NCBI RefSeq assembly: GCF_000150275.1
Contig: NW_002060945.1
Coordinates: 3,805,172 to 3,869,171 of the forward strand
Direction of reading: 5' to 3'
Length of the DNA stretch: 64,000 bases
Source: Trichoplax adhaerens
Lineage: Eukaryota > Placozoa > Uniplacotomia > Trichoplacea > Trichoplacidae
Made by a program: the position numbers and the translations under genes. Below the pieces are notes generated by a model. That model was not told where the DNA came from, searched no databases, and saw only the letters and a program-made list of their open reading frames with translations. Numbering within the stretch: position 1 is the first letter of the stretch; every line of letters starts with the position of its first letter. Below are positions 42,807-57,100 of the stretch, one piece after another.

Positions 42807-45109
42807 TAAACTTTCGTCTTCGACAGCACTGCTCTGTATACGGTTACTATATTATGCGAAGTGATGTGCTGTACTCTCTTAAAATTTTGCGTTGCTTTTT
42901 CCATTCTTATTCAGTATTGTAAAAGGTTGGTTTTACCGATCACATCAAAATTTTAAAAATGTAGTCAGATTGATGCAAGTGACTAAATTGTTAGTTAATT
43001 GCTAATTATACTGTGTATTGTATACTGCAAATTTATACTATGGAAGCTAAAAGTTCAGCGATTTTCTTTTTTCTGTATATAGTTTATAGTGATGATTATA
43101 ATGCTTTTGTAGCATTTAATATTACATTTCCAGAAAGATGCATATCTAATTTAAAACCTTGGAAGCATTCGTTTATATGGTTTTATGATAGTGCTGTTTT
43201 TATAAATATATATAAGCATATCTTGCAATTTGTAAATTATTATTACGTCATGTAATGTGTCATTTCGAAATATAAACACCTGGATTTATTTATAAAAATC
43301 TTGGGATTTTTAAGAGCTTGCACTGTTTAGTTATCCACGATGAATTAAAATATTTGGTAAGGCTTTCCAATGAAAGGAAATAAAGGAGAGTGTGGTTTAT
43401 AAAATTGAGTTCGATAAATAATTGCGGCTTCTGGTTAAATGAATCTATGCGATACTGCTGTAGGTGTAACAAGATTTAATGATGAACGCAAAAGTAGCAT
43501 TTACTTTTTATATAGGGCGAGAAATAGCTGATGATTGATACAGTGTTACTTGCAGATTTATGATGAGCTCGATACTAAGTTGAGTTAAACTTGTTCTATC
43601 TACTTTTGTTCGAATGAATTTACTATGAATGTACAAGTTATTCTCAGATTCTGTAGGGATCTGACGGACATCTGTTTGGAAAACTGTAGTTGAGTAGTAA
43701 GTCACTAGTAACATTAGATTATGTTTACGGTTGGTAAATGTACCCACATGAGTCTGGTTACTTTGGTTTGTTGTGATAGGTTTTGCGTACTAAGCCATGG
43801 ACTACCGGGTATTCTAGTAGTCCTTGACTAAGCACAGTTTCAATATTGAAGTAAGACACTTCATCCTTTAGATCTCATTTTATGCGCCGTATCTTGTACT
43901 GTATATTATATTAGTTTATGGATGACATATGCATTCACTAGATTACTACAGATATCAGTTGAAATAACGCGTGCCAATAAGTCGGTGTACGCTGTACATC
44001 ACCAGATTACCAGTACTGTACAGATAAAGTCTATACAAAGTAGAAACTAGCTCATCACTATACTGCACGGTATACTATATTTTTACTATACTGTACTGTA
44101 TCTCAGATCACATTTCCCTGCGTGCATGCAAATATAGACTACAGTACAGTACAGTATTGATATTGAACATTACAATTAATGCCGGAGGACACTTTATGAC
44201 AAGTATTACAATCCGTATTGTACAGCACTGTATTTACCATTTACCTCCATATGCACCCTTATCGAAAAGTTCACACTTTAATAATACTAACATCTGTCAT
44301 CTACTATAATCAGATGTAAACAAGACTAGTGGTACGTGATACAGAAAAAGAGTGCTGGATTGAAGATTTTCTGATAGCCGTAATAAATCTGGTACGTAGT
44401 GCTAAAGAGCTAAAAGCGCATAAAAAATTTGTAAGAATTGCATATCGATTGAACCACTTCAAAGCAGAAATCGCTCATTTTACCTTGCGCTACTGCAATA
44501 ATAACGAAGCATAGTACAGTATTGCAATAACTACTGCAATAACAAAGTATTGTATTGTAGTCCATGACCGAGTGGTTACTGGAGTACTGTACTGTACTGT
44601 ACAGTACAGTATTCAGACTAAAATACGGACGTGGTCGGTACAAGCGTACATGGTACGCTGGCATAGCCATGCACTGTACTGTACGTAAGGGAAAACTATG
44701 CAGATTCACTACCGTACACGTACTGTAGAACTGTAAAGTACTGTAATGTTCTACAGTACAGTAGTGTACAGTACGTAGACCAGAGTACTATAGTGTACTG
44801 TACACTGTACAGTACAGTACTGCACTGTGCCTAAACTACCCTAATTTCGTAACCGATTCCAGTTAAATACAGAACTGATGTAGCAGTTAATTTAAGCACG
44901 GCAACTCTCCAGTCTCCATACAGTACAGTATAATAATTTCGCAGGAAGTCAAGGTTGTCACATGATTTGATATACAGTACCCGTAGATTGATAAAATGGT
45001 GAATGAACGTATGTCTCCTTAGCTAGCTGATTCCATCGTTTCTATCCACCATTTACTATTATTAAAGGTTTTAGCTGCGTTAACCTAAGTTATCCTTTAA
45101 GCAAGAGAA
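42807..45109. promoter_or_regulatory. Intergenic region: HMGCR 3' flank and DMXL 5' flank
   Basis: The first ~1.1 kb is AT-rich 3' flank (an AATAAA is at 43379-43384). The second half contains several GTAC clusters (44084-44157, 44584-44612, 44754-44825). Small frames here (43013-43255, 43290-43472, 43508-43747, 44329-44514, 44410-44709) have no recognisable features. The promoter role of the right part is inferred from position. Confidence 0.5.
44584..44825. repeat. GTAC-pentamer palindromic cluster upstream of DMXL
   Basis: Includes gtactgtactgtactgtac followed by acagtacagta (44584-44612) and a second dense block at 44754-44825 (ctacagtacagtagtgtacagtacg ... gtgtactgtacactgtacag). It ends 285 bases before the DMXL start codon. 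Confidence 0.9.
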
Positions 45110-48100
45110 ATGAGAGAACATCAGGTTTTAACGGGCACGGCTAATCTAGGTGATAGCACAGTGTCTGTAGGCTACGTCGACGGCATTGCAATCGTGGTAA
45201 GTAGTGAGACGACAGAAATATGTAGGTTGATATCTTCTTTTCTAATTCAGCCCGATTGACTTCTTGGGCGAGCATATTTACTTCAATATTTTCTGAAGCG
45301 GCATATGGATACTGCAGAATTTTACCTGAGAATTGAAGCAATTATTGCACATTAAGATCTTGTCATTAATGGAATAGTAGCTAAACTCATTATTGCGATA
45401 TATTGAAATCAATTTTCTGGCCGTATACCAACTGTACTACTTTGGCTCGTGCAAATTCGTAAATTAATCAGTCACCATTGATTCAGCATTACTGTCCATA
45501 ATCACTACGTGATTTGGGTATGACTAACTGCAAATGAATCTATGTAACGCTTGCATTTTTATGTATAGTGTGTTGCTTATATTTTAATCATTGCTTAGAT
45601 AAAATCAATACAGTTGAATACCTGACTACAGTAATTAAAATCAACAGTGTGAACCATGTTGAATCCCACTACAGTACAGTGCTTATCTTTATTAATTATA
45701 ATTATCACACGATTCAAATACTGTATTAATTCACTCTCTTTAGCCAGATTACAGTACTCATACTTGTTTCATTTCTATTAATTTCTCTTCTCATATTCTA
45801 CGATTTTGGTGTTTATTTGGACCATGATAGGCATACGCTTCTGGTTGTGATGTTGTCATTTTATCTGGCCAATTTCAACGTATTCAGACCATTGCTGACC
45901 TGCATCCTAGTATCGCTCTGATATCTTGCTTGCGTTGCGCTGAAGTTGGAGGCAAGGTAAATATATTACGCCATGATTAATGCAATGAATATTTACTTAC
46001 TTTCAAAGAATTATCAATTTCTTATATAGCTCTATATATTTTATTGCTACAATATGGATATCATCATATCAGTGAGGTATCGTAGTGTACTTGAACGTAA
46101 ATGATCCTCATAGTTGTATACCGTACAATATTACATGAGTGCTATTTGACATGAGCCTTATTACAAATATTGTTTGACATACCCAGTCGTAACTGTAATT
46201 TCGAGTCATACATTGTGATACTCGTATATAGAAATATTGATGACTGATACTACAGTAACTTTTTTGATATTTGAAAGCCTTATTATTCCTAAGATATATT
46301 CAAAAAATGAATTATTATACTTCAACGATATATACGCTAGGAAGTAATCTCTTTGATTTTCTTATACAGATCGCTGTGGGAATCGAAAATTGCGTTTATA
46401 TTATTGAACCTAAACTAGTATCTTCTAAGGATATAGCACGGGTAAGCCTACATATGTGGTACAATAATATACATAGGTATACAGCAATTTCATAAGCAGA
46501 GATAGCTTTTGATAGCATGTTTCCGTTGTACAGCTTGCTAATACGGTGCAGTACGAGTAAACTTTACTGTAAAGTTGTATCCCTTCAAAACATAGACAAC
46601 TACGTATCAATCATAAGAGGACTTATGCTGCAGTATGGCATGGCCTCCGATGAAATACGCTACATGTAGTATCCGAATGTCATTCAATGTATATTATCAT
46701 AGTCTTCGAGCTAGCTACAATAGAAAATATTTGTACTCGTAGTAGATATTTCTATAGGATGTATAGTATAATTTATTTATATTTAGAACCCTTGATGTAA
46801 TATCAACAGAATAAACGATTTTATATTTTACTACGGTAATATAATTTTATATGCGCTCTACGTAGGACACTGCATCATACTTTTGGGAAAAAGCTGCAGT
46901 TATTACTACCGAAAGCAACGTAACGAACTTGCGTTGGACTCGTGATGGTAAGCTTAGTTATACGATAGGATTCGGTTTACAAGCAACATCGATACAAGTA
47001 TTACAGTAGATCCTTCAATTTTAGCGTCTAGGCTATTAATTGTAAGCGATGTCTTGCAAATGTGGAGTACCGATTTGGGACACATATATGAAGATTCTAC
47101 AGATACTGATGACGCTCTTACTTGGAAATGTATTTGGCATTACAGGCATGTCGTTTATAAATAATTTGACGGGTTATAATCGTAGCCAGAAGTGCAGTTT
47201 TATTCTTTCTTCATAAATTATCATTCGTTTACTTCAAATTCTGTCATTTTTAATAGAGATTGCATAATAATATGTTATGCTGATTATATCTAGGACTATT
47301 GCACCTATTCGACTCGTGGAGTTCTCTCCAGATGATGAACTATTTGCTACTGCAGGCGAGGTAATAATAAAGTATGAAAGAGAAGAATTTATTGCATGTT
47401 CATTATTGTCAATATAGGCGAGAGCATTGCCAATATTACGGTTAACATTGTTTTAAATTTATTCATTTATTAACACATAACCATTACCATAATCGGTATC
47501 TTTTATTTTAAAATAATGCAAATCCTAGGACGACTGCATGGTGAAAATATGGTATAGTTCTAAAGATTCAAATGGTTCTTCGGATGAAAGTATGTCACTA
47601 TATTTATGGTTATTTTATAATTAATTATTGCTTCTATATGCTATTCATACTAACGAAATTCTCTTGGTTGCCTTTCAACCCCCTTTCAATATTATATTTA
47701 TCGTAGCTCATGCTTCTTCAGCGGATACTAGATACAGCTTCATATATATTACGCATCCTAGAGCAGTTACTGGATTCTCTTGGCGAAGCACCAGTAAACA
47801 CATGTTAAAGTAAGTACAGTGATGTGAAGATAAGTTTTTATTTATTATTACTCGACTATAAGCACAGTACAGTTGTGTTCTTAATATATATCGATACTGT
47901 CTTATTACTTTAATAGAAAAACCGTAGCCAATGTTCTACTTACATGTTGTATGGATGATATATGTCGAATTTGGAAAGAAACCCTGCCTTATTATCATCC
48001 ATTAGAGCACCAATCCCAGGAAATATCGGATAAAAATCCTTCAATCCATATAGGTAACTCTCAGCGCCCTGGTAATACTTCTGATGGAGAAATAAGAAAA

Positions 48101-51100
48101 AATGATGTAGCATCCCCTGTATTACATTTTCATATCGCTGCCAGTATTCATCCTAGCAACGATATGCCATTACTTCCAGCTATTACTCCTAAATCTGGTT
48201 CTAATAGTAATAAAGCGCCGTTCATCCTTCATTGGCTTAACAATAAAGAACTCCAATACTCTATCTCCTTTGAAGCAATTACGACGACCATTGCAGAATC
48301 TAGTAGCACTGATTCTGGTATAGAGTCAGCTGCTAAGGGAAAGAAAGGAGCTACCAGCAAAGATCGCCTTAGTATTCCTTCTGGAACACAGGGCGAAAAT
48401 GAAGAATTCTCTGACTATGAAGGTGCGCAAGACGATGATACCCCTGAAGATACTGCTACTGATAAATTACAACCGTCAAATGATATTTCACTCAATACTG
48501 ATAAATCCAACAAAAAGTGGAAAAGAATCAAGAAAAGGGGTGGTAAGAAGGCTCTCGAATATTTTAAGGTCCACAAAAGACAAAGTCGTGATATCACAAG
48601 TCTATTCGGTAGCGGGCGGACCTCATCTGTTAGTATACCTACCTCTAATGTATCTGCGCTTAATTCTAATCAGATGAAAATTAATGAGCTCAATCGCCAA
48701 TGGAATCAGAGTACTGATTCACTATTTTGTATTCATCCAAAAGATGGCTCTCTTCTGGTATGGCTTATTGAATGGCTGGACGATATTGCTCCATCTTGTT
48801 ATCGTCAGCCGCACGTTAGCTTTTCATCGCGCATACCGAATGCTGTACCTACTGGCGATTCCTGTACACTGTCCCAAAAGTTATGTATTTACAGAACTAA
48901 TAAACAATCAACCGTAAGAGATAGTAGAATTAAGCCAAACTTAAGGAGGGCTAGATCATTATCTACTCAAAGGTTGAATCTATTGTCTAGAACGGCTTCT
49001 GTACAGCGTGTTGATGCATTATCAGCTCTTTATTCTCTAAGAAGTGATTCTACTGTTGATATTGTTATGATAACAACTCATTCTGATGGTACAATGAACA
49101 AATGGCATGTTGGATTTGCGGATAATTCATACTATAACACAATAACTAGTTTAACTCATGGTGCTCGATGCTGTGGATCGCGCTTTCATACCGATTCCGT
49201 TTATTGCCATCCAGTGTTACCGTTATTACTTACAGTATCACATCAAAAAGACAATGCTAGGAAAAATTCTAATAGTAATAATATCATCACTGATACAAGT
49301 CTTAAAAGTTCGGATGAGGAGAAATATACTAAATCAAGTGAACTCATGCTATGGCGAGTTGATTGTGTAGGCCCAATGTTTCAAAGTGGTGGATTGTATG
49401 AATTAGCTCGGATACAATCTAGTCGATGCTCAGATTTTGTTGCTGTAGCTTGGCTACCGTCGTTACTATTTAATTCGCCCTTATCAACCTCCAGTATGTC
49501 TCTCTCAATAGTTTCTGCAACCCCGTGTGCTTGCTTTGTTGCATGCGATCGCCGATCAATTAAGTTTTATCAAGCAATTCTGGATGCGCAAGCGATGTTA
49601 ACTGCTGCTCATGATGTTCATAACCAAATACGCGATGGTTACATGACAACCAAGAAAGAAACTTTTGCTACACTTCCCGGTTATGTTGATCCACATTTTA
49701 TTGACAGCATAGTCAGTTTACAATCTGGGAAGCAGCCTGGTTGTATCCTTGAATTATGCACATTAAATGATTCCAATTGCAAATTATCCGACCCAATCTT
49801 TCTGCATGTATTTTCTGAGAGTTCGTTATTTGGTCCAAGAGTAACTCAGCATGGAAATGATATTGGCCAACGAGCTAATGAGCATTATTTCGTAGTTGGC
49901 TTAGAAAACATTAAGACCAACGATAATAAAATCAAAACTATGTTATACATGTGGCGCATTTTAATTATTACTGAAGTCGAACCATTAAAGAACAAGCAAA
50001 ACAATGCTGAAAAGTCAGATCAAAATGTGTTCAAGTTTACCGAAAGTGCGATAGAGTCGCTAGAATTATCAACTGAGTCAACCGTATTTGACAATACGCC
50101 TAAAACTCCAATGTTTTTGTCATCAATGCACACATCTGCTTCTATCCAATCTTTAAAAGTGTACGAGAAAGAGTTGGATTTGCCCCCTGATGTCTATGTA
50201 ACAGAAGCCTCTGCTTCTAGTGACACGTTTATTACGTCTGCAATTCAGATATCTTCAAAACCGAATTACCTAATTTTAACGACTTGTAGTGATAGTGTGA
50301 CAAGATTTTGGAACTGTGCCTCAGTTCTTGAGAATCCACAAGATATCACTCCTAGTGCGTATGAACCATTTTTATGGTATATGTGGAGTGCTAGTCGCCT
50401 ACATGATCCAGCTTCTACAGCATCCAATAAAAGGCTTGTTAATTGTTCAGCAAATGGCAAAGTTGCTTGCTTAGAGGAGATGATGTCGGATAGTAACAAA
50501 TCCGATTGGGATGTTAAGGTATCTATATGGGAATGTGAATCAACTGGTTCATCCGTATGGATTTTAGATGATTCATTATACTTGTCAGATTATGGATTAC
50601 AGTCTATGCCATTAATAGCCAATTCTGATAATGATCTCAGTTCTCAAGACGAAAACGTAAATTTGAACTTGTGCTGGTCACCTTGTGAAGATGGTAAATT
50701 CTTACTAACAGTTGCCGTAGCTTCAAAGGTATTTATATTTGCGGAGTCTCTCATTCCTCCGTATAGTATTGGTGAATTATCAAGTAAAAGTACAGCATCG
50801 TCATTAAATACGCCTAAGGCATCGCCTTCTGCTGTATCGCCTGTCGTTCCTGCAAGCTGGCAAAAAACGAGTACTACTGCAACGCAAATCAAGCCTGTTA
50901 AACATCGTTGGTCAATAATTCGTGAAGTAAATATAGATGCATACACTCTTTATAAGTGTCCACTTTCCATTGATTTACTGACATGGGTTAGAGACGGTAT
51001 GTTGATTATTGGATATAACAAGGAACTTCATGTATTTTGCCAGTGGAATGAGAGAAACCCATCTTATGAGAAAGTATCTGTGCCTGGTGAAAATGTAGCT

Positions 51101-54100
51101 TTTGCTACTAACGATGAAGACAGTACTGGACTATTTGAGAAGGCTTGGTTTACAATGCCTATACTACCACAGTATCATCCACACCAACTCATTGAGTTGA
51201 TCAAATGTGGAAGAATTCGTCGTGCTCGTGCGATTCTAGCTCATCTCCTGAAATGTGTCGCTGGCGCTGAAGCTACTTCTGTAGCGATAGGTGCTGGTGA
51301 TGAAACCCAGCGATCTCGTCAATTTAGCACAGATAGTAACGGTAGTCACAATAAATCATTTTCATTTAGTAGGAGTAGGAACGTAAGTACCAGCAGCTTC
51401 AAGGGTATTAATCCCGATGGTGATATAGAAGAAGAAAGAACGTTATCATTCTTACCTTTGCCTTTACACTTATTACTTCAAGCAGATCAGGAAAATTATA
51501 AGAAAGTAAGATATCTTACTTAGAATAGCACTTTTGCTGCAGTAGATTTGATAGAATTAGATTAATAATCTTTGTTGTTCATTCATTAATTTTTGATAGT
51601 TATGTAAGTTGGAAGGTGAGAAAGGGGTTGATAGCGCTGCAGGGTTCATGGATATAGACGATTACGATATGTTAAACTATGACGAGAATCCAAGTGCCTT
51701 GTCAAGTTCTCCTAAAGGTGATGATATGGTAGCTAATAAAGAACTAGCAGAAAATCAGACGCTAACTCAGATTCGACAAAAGAGTTTAACGTATTTTGGA
51801 GTAGCACAAGCGAAACTACTCGCTTCTAGTCTGGCTAAAATGCAACTCCCTGGTTTAACTAGCCTTGATCAACTATACCTGTTAACACTAGCTGAAGATA
51901 TTGGATCAATTAAAGTTGAAATTGGAGCATTTTCTCATCAAGATAAAGATGAAGAAAGTACGTTTCAAACTACTAATCGAATGACAGCAGCAAGTTCCTT
52001 TACTAGTAGCGATGGTGGTGGTTATGCTAATGTAGACAGATTGTCGTCTGGAAGTGGAGTTGAATCTGTTGATGATTGTGGCCTTCGGTTCCTTTTAGCG
52101 ATGAGATTGCATATAGCACTGAATCGTTCTTTACCTCCACGCTATCGGATGTCATTAGACAAACAGATGTCTACATCTAATTTTGCTTGGGCATTTCATT
52201 CTACTTCTGCTGAAGATTTGGTCGCTCTTATACCTGCTGTTCATCGTGGCGATCCCTCTTGGGAAGAACTTCGAATGGTTGGTGCAGGTTGGTGGATCAG
52301 GAGTAACGATCTTTTAAGGCGATGTGTAGAAAAGGTCAGTAACATATATTAGGGATCGCAATATTTACCAAGATATTTCTTAAATACTTCTTTCCTGTTA
52401 AATTGTTTAAAGGTTGCAAGAACTCAATTTAATGCCAATCAAAATCCGTTAGATTGTGCGTTATTGTATTTGGCGATGAAAAAAAAGAGTTTAATAACAA
52501 ACTTGTTTAAGTATGCCATGTAGATTACTCTGTACCTTATTGGTTTACATATGAAATGACTGATTAATATTATAAGCATCATTTTTTCTCGTATAGAACG
52601 GTTCAGGATAGCAAGATGACCCAATTTTTTGCTCATAACTTTGCCGAAGACCGATGGAGAAAGGCAGCTTTAAAAAATGCTTATGTTCTTCTTGGACAGC
52701 AGCGTTTCGTGGTCGCTGCGGCATTCTTCTTACTTGGTGGATCTCTATGGGATGCTGTGGAAGTCTGTTTGAATCGATTAAACGATTACCAATTAGCACT
52801 TGTTATTACAAGATTACATAGTGGTGATGACTGTAATAGTAATCAGACTTTATATCGGATCTTAAATGAATACGTATTAGGCAATGCTGATGACAATGAA
52901 GGATTACGAGATCCTTTCTTACGTAGTATTACCCATTGGTGGCTTAAAGACTATGCTATGTCATTAAATATTCTCCTCGATACTGTTAGTTCTAATGAAA
53001 TTGACAGTGCAACTGGTTACGAAATCGTAAATCCTGATATATTTTACCTATATTATTATTTGCGACTTCATCCAGTAATTAAGAAGACTCGATTTGCTGC
53101 AGTTCCAGCATCCCTTCAACAGCCTAGTTCTGCAACAAGTGCTATCTTATCGAGAAGGGCATTATCTAAACCTAACAACAAGCCACTACTGTCGATTGTT
53201 ACAAATACTAATGCAAAATCCTCTTCAGTAGGTATTGGCGAAGATGGTTTATTATATAGGAAAGAGCGCCGACTATTCTTTGCTGCCGCTAACACTCATT
53301 TTAAAACAGGTTGTCCGGCTTTGGCATTAGAGATTCTCTCACTCTTGCCTGATACGCTTAAAGATGGTAGGAATGGTCGTCAAACTATTAAGGCAACTTC
53401 AGTAGTATTATCACCTGCCCCTAGTAGTAGCGTACCAAACGAAATTATTCATACTGGTACATTCGGCACATTCGATTTCAATGATGGAAGTCAGCTACCT
53501 AGTACCTCAGCCAACAAAACTTCCAATGCTACTGACTTCGATTGGAGCCAGCCGGTATCGACTCAGCTTGAGAAAAAAACAAATAACTTTGACTACAATC
53601 AAACTACTTCAGATAAATCGAATGATAATGCCGCCAGCTTTGACTGGAGTCAGCCTGCTTCGGATACATTACAAGATAAGGGGAGCGATTTTGATTGGAG
53701 TCAACCAGTATCTAATAAAATTAATGATACTGAAGATACATTTGATTGGAGTCAACCAGTATCCAATAAAATTAATGACACTTCAGATACACTTGATTGG
53801 AGTCAACCTGTATCATCAAAATTGACAGAAGATCTAGATATGGAAAGCTATACAACCGGTCCAGACCTGAAAGTGACAAATGCCAGTGGTGTTGAGATTG
53901 ACAATGATACTAATATTAATAAAGAAGATCAAGAACAGATTGGAGATACAAGTAAAAAGACGATAGAAGACAGCATGTTAGAACATTTAAAATTTTTTGC
54001 TTGCCTGAGAATATTATTAGAAGAACTAAGGGCTTTACCTGCGGATTGTGAAATTACAGGAAATACCAACCGTTTAAAATCCAGGCTTACTGAATTCTTA

Positions 54101-57100
54101 AAACAGGAATTCGATGCCTTAGCTGCATTATGTGATTACTCCGGTGGTAATAAGGCAGAATTTGCTACATTAGAAGTAACTGATGATGACAAGCAAGCTG
54201 AGGATACGAACGATACCGTAAATCAAAATAATGCAAGCAATACGCTTTCTGTTAATATTTCAGAAGATACATTATCTCACAAACGAGCAGTTGCTATAGA
54301 AAGGAAGAAATGGTTATTACGAAATCAAAAGTTGCTAGCAGCATTACTAAACTATTGCACTCTACATGGAGCAAATAGTTCAGGATTAACTACGATAAGG
54401 ATGGGTATACTATTATTGCTTCATGAATCGCAACCTCTTTCGCAACAACAACAACAGCGTTTGTCGCTAATACCTCCGTCAGAAGTTCCCCCTTTAGTAA
54501 CGTCAACATTGTCTTCCTCTCCGTTATTTACCAACCCTATCTCACTAATTCGTTCCCTAACTAAAGATATTTTATTACCTCTATCGCAACTGAAGATGCC
54601 ACCCAGCCCTGATCGTCCTGTGGGATCAATATCTGTACTGCTATCATTAAGTAGTACGTTGTCTTCGTGCATTTATCAATGCTTATGTTGCGATGTCTTT
54701 GACGGGGAACAGGACCGCCACACGTTCAGTAGTCAACCATCCTCTCCTATCTTTAAGATAGCCTCATTTGAAAGTAATAATCGCCTCGATATGATCGAAA
54801 AATATCCATATTCTCAACCTAGCAAGTGGCCGGGTATGCAGGCATTGCGATCTCTCTTGTCTCGTGATGGTGCCGAAGAATCAACTGCGTTAAGAGTTCT
54901 ACTGGTAGAGTGCTCTGTAGCAGTATATCTTACTTTGTTGGCTTCAGCATGGTCGGAGCATCTGCCAAATCAATTATTTCGTCTTATTGGTAATCCTTTA
55001 AGCGATAAAATGTGGTTAAAAGTATTTGGTGGAAGCGTAAAACTAACTCCAAAATCAACACAGAATAGTAAACCTCCCGGACATATTGATACTGCACGTC
55101 GACGATTTAATTATAAGGTATTTCAAAGTAGTGGAGATGCGGTAGACCATAAAAATACTCGTTCTGAAAAGTACATACCCCCGCAACTTCATCTCTTGGA
55201 ATATTTCCTGACTAAGGTAAGCTGCTTACTTTATTCTATTATGAAGTACACATTTTTAGCGTATGAAGCTTTATGTATGATCTGCTGTGTATAATTTAAT
55301 ATTTTGAGAAGTAATTATTCCTAATGTCCAAATTTTGTTAACTTTAAATAGCCCGACATGACAGATAAGGAAATAAACTATGATTCTCAAGAGTCCGACG
55401 AGGAAAGCTGTGATGAACTTTCCGATGTTTACGACGATGATATTGACGGCGGATCGGATACTGAAAAAGAAGTGCAAGATCAAGCAAGATATGATAGCTT
55501 CAGTTGGGCGCTAATGAATTATGCAATTATTAAGTTTGTTTATAATAAATTTCAAACTCTATTAACTGTCGCTGGAATCGAGCTTTCAGGTTTGAAGTGT
55601 ACTTGTCTTAGAATTACGTAATGAATACTATAGTTATTTTAACTTAATGTTGGTAACGTTGTATTTCTTTAGAATTACCTAGCTCGTCGTTGCTGTTATT
55701 TAATACGATGAAAATGCTAGAGCGCTGGCAACGCGTGCTATTGGAAAATTTGGAGGCTTTCAACGGTCCGCCGTCTAATTTCATCAATTTTGTCGCTACT
55801 CCAATCCAAGAGGATAAATCGCGAGATGTTGCAGTTTTTAAGTACAAAGGCCTCCTTGAGCCTTTAAACACACCTTTCAGGTAAATAGATTACAAGAGTT
55901 AAAAATTATGCCGTTATGCTTGCATATAAACCTTAAGCAATTTCGTTTTAGTGATAACCGAAAGGCAGGTGCCGAGGGAAGACTGTGGAAATGTTTACTG
56001 AAAGAGACTCTAAGTGTCTTTGTTGATTACGTTTTCCGACAGCAAACAGGAACAGATAGTACTGTAAGTTACGAAGTAGTAGCATATTCGTACGATAAGA
56101 TATACCTAAGTTACGAAAGAATTTTAATTGATACAAAATAAAATTAGCCGTTACGAAATTGAAGATTTAGTTGCATCCATTAGCAGCATGATTTAAATAT
56201 TGCCGTATTTTTCTTATCATGTCAATTTTCATAGGATCAAGAGAGTTGTAACACAGAAAGTACGAATACTACCGGAAATAATGCTGGCAGCAGTGGTCAA
56301 GATGAAGAAATTGTACTATTCAAGAGCGCCGAAGCTATGAATTCATTTTCTTTAAATAACGGGAATCGTAATTGTATAGTCGTAGCTGATAAAGAGGATC
56401 TAATTGAACTTGACGTATCACCGATATTATGTCCAGATACATCCACTTGGATTGATGATAATGATGGTCTCGCTAATCAAGGGTAATATTTAAAATTGAT
56501 TTCATATTTTGAGAAGAGAAATTGAAATTTCTTAATATGTATATGATTAATGTCTTCCTCCTGTGCTAAATTTTTAGAACTGGATCTTCCTTGAGTCTAT
56601 CAGGAGCGGATGAATTCGTTATTATTAAATCAAATAATCAATCTTCTGTAAATTTTGGTTCGCATAGACAGTCTCAGGCTTTCTTACCTATTGCATCCGA
56701 TACATCGGAATCTCTGCAATGTGGGAAAGCAACTAATGTGGTATGACTACATTTTTGCTGCATGCTTTATACACATTGTCTAAACAGGTGCTATCAATTA
56801 TTTCTAGCTTTTGAAGAGACCATCCCAATTAGCGCGTAGAACAGATTCACACCCGCAGCTACCATTCTGTGAGTATCGTATAAGATCCTGGTCTAAAGCA
56901 ATCATAAGTCTCGTAAAATGTTATATAAAATACAGAATAATAATAGTCTATTGGTCAAAAAATAGATATTTCTGGCTCACAAGATGGCAGTGTTCGATTA
57001 TGGGAATATGGTCATGCTCGTTGTTTATCCACTGCTAGAAAATCTCTCAGTCATTCTTCGCCTGTAACTGGAATTCATTTTACGCCTCAAGGCAATAAGG

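Noticed and set aside
55358..55621. Independent acidic 87-aa protein after DMXL
   Set aside because: It is DMXL exon 55352-55589 read past its donor; phase and homology (ELSDVYDD...YSFSWALM type segment) place it within DMXL.
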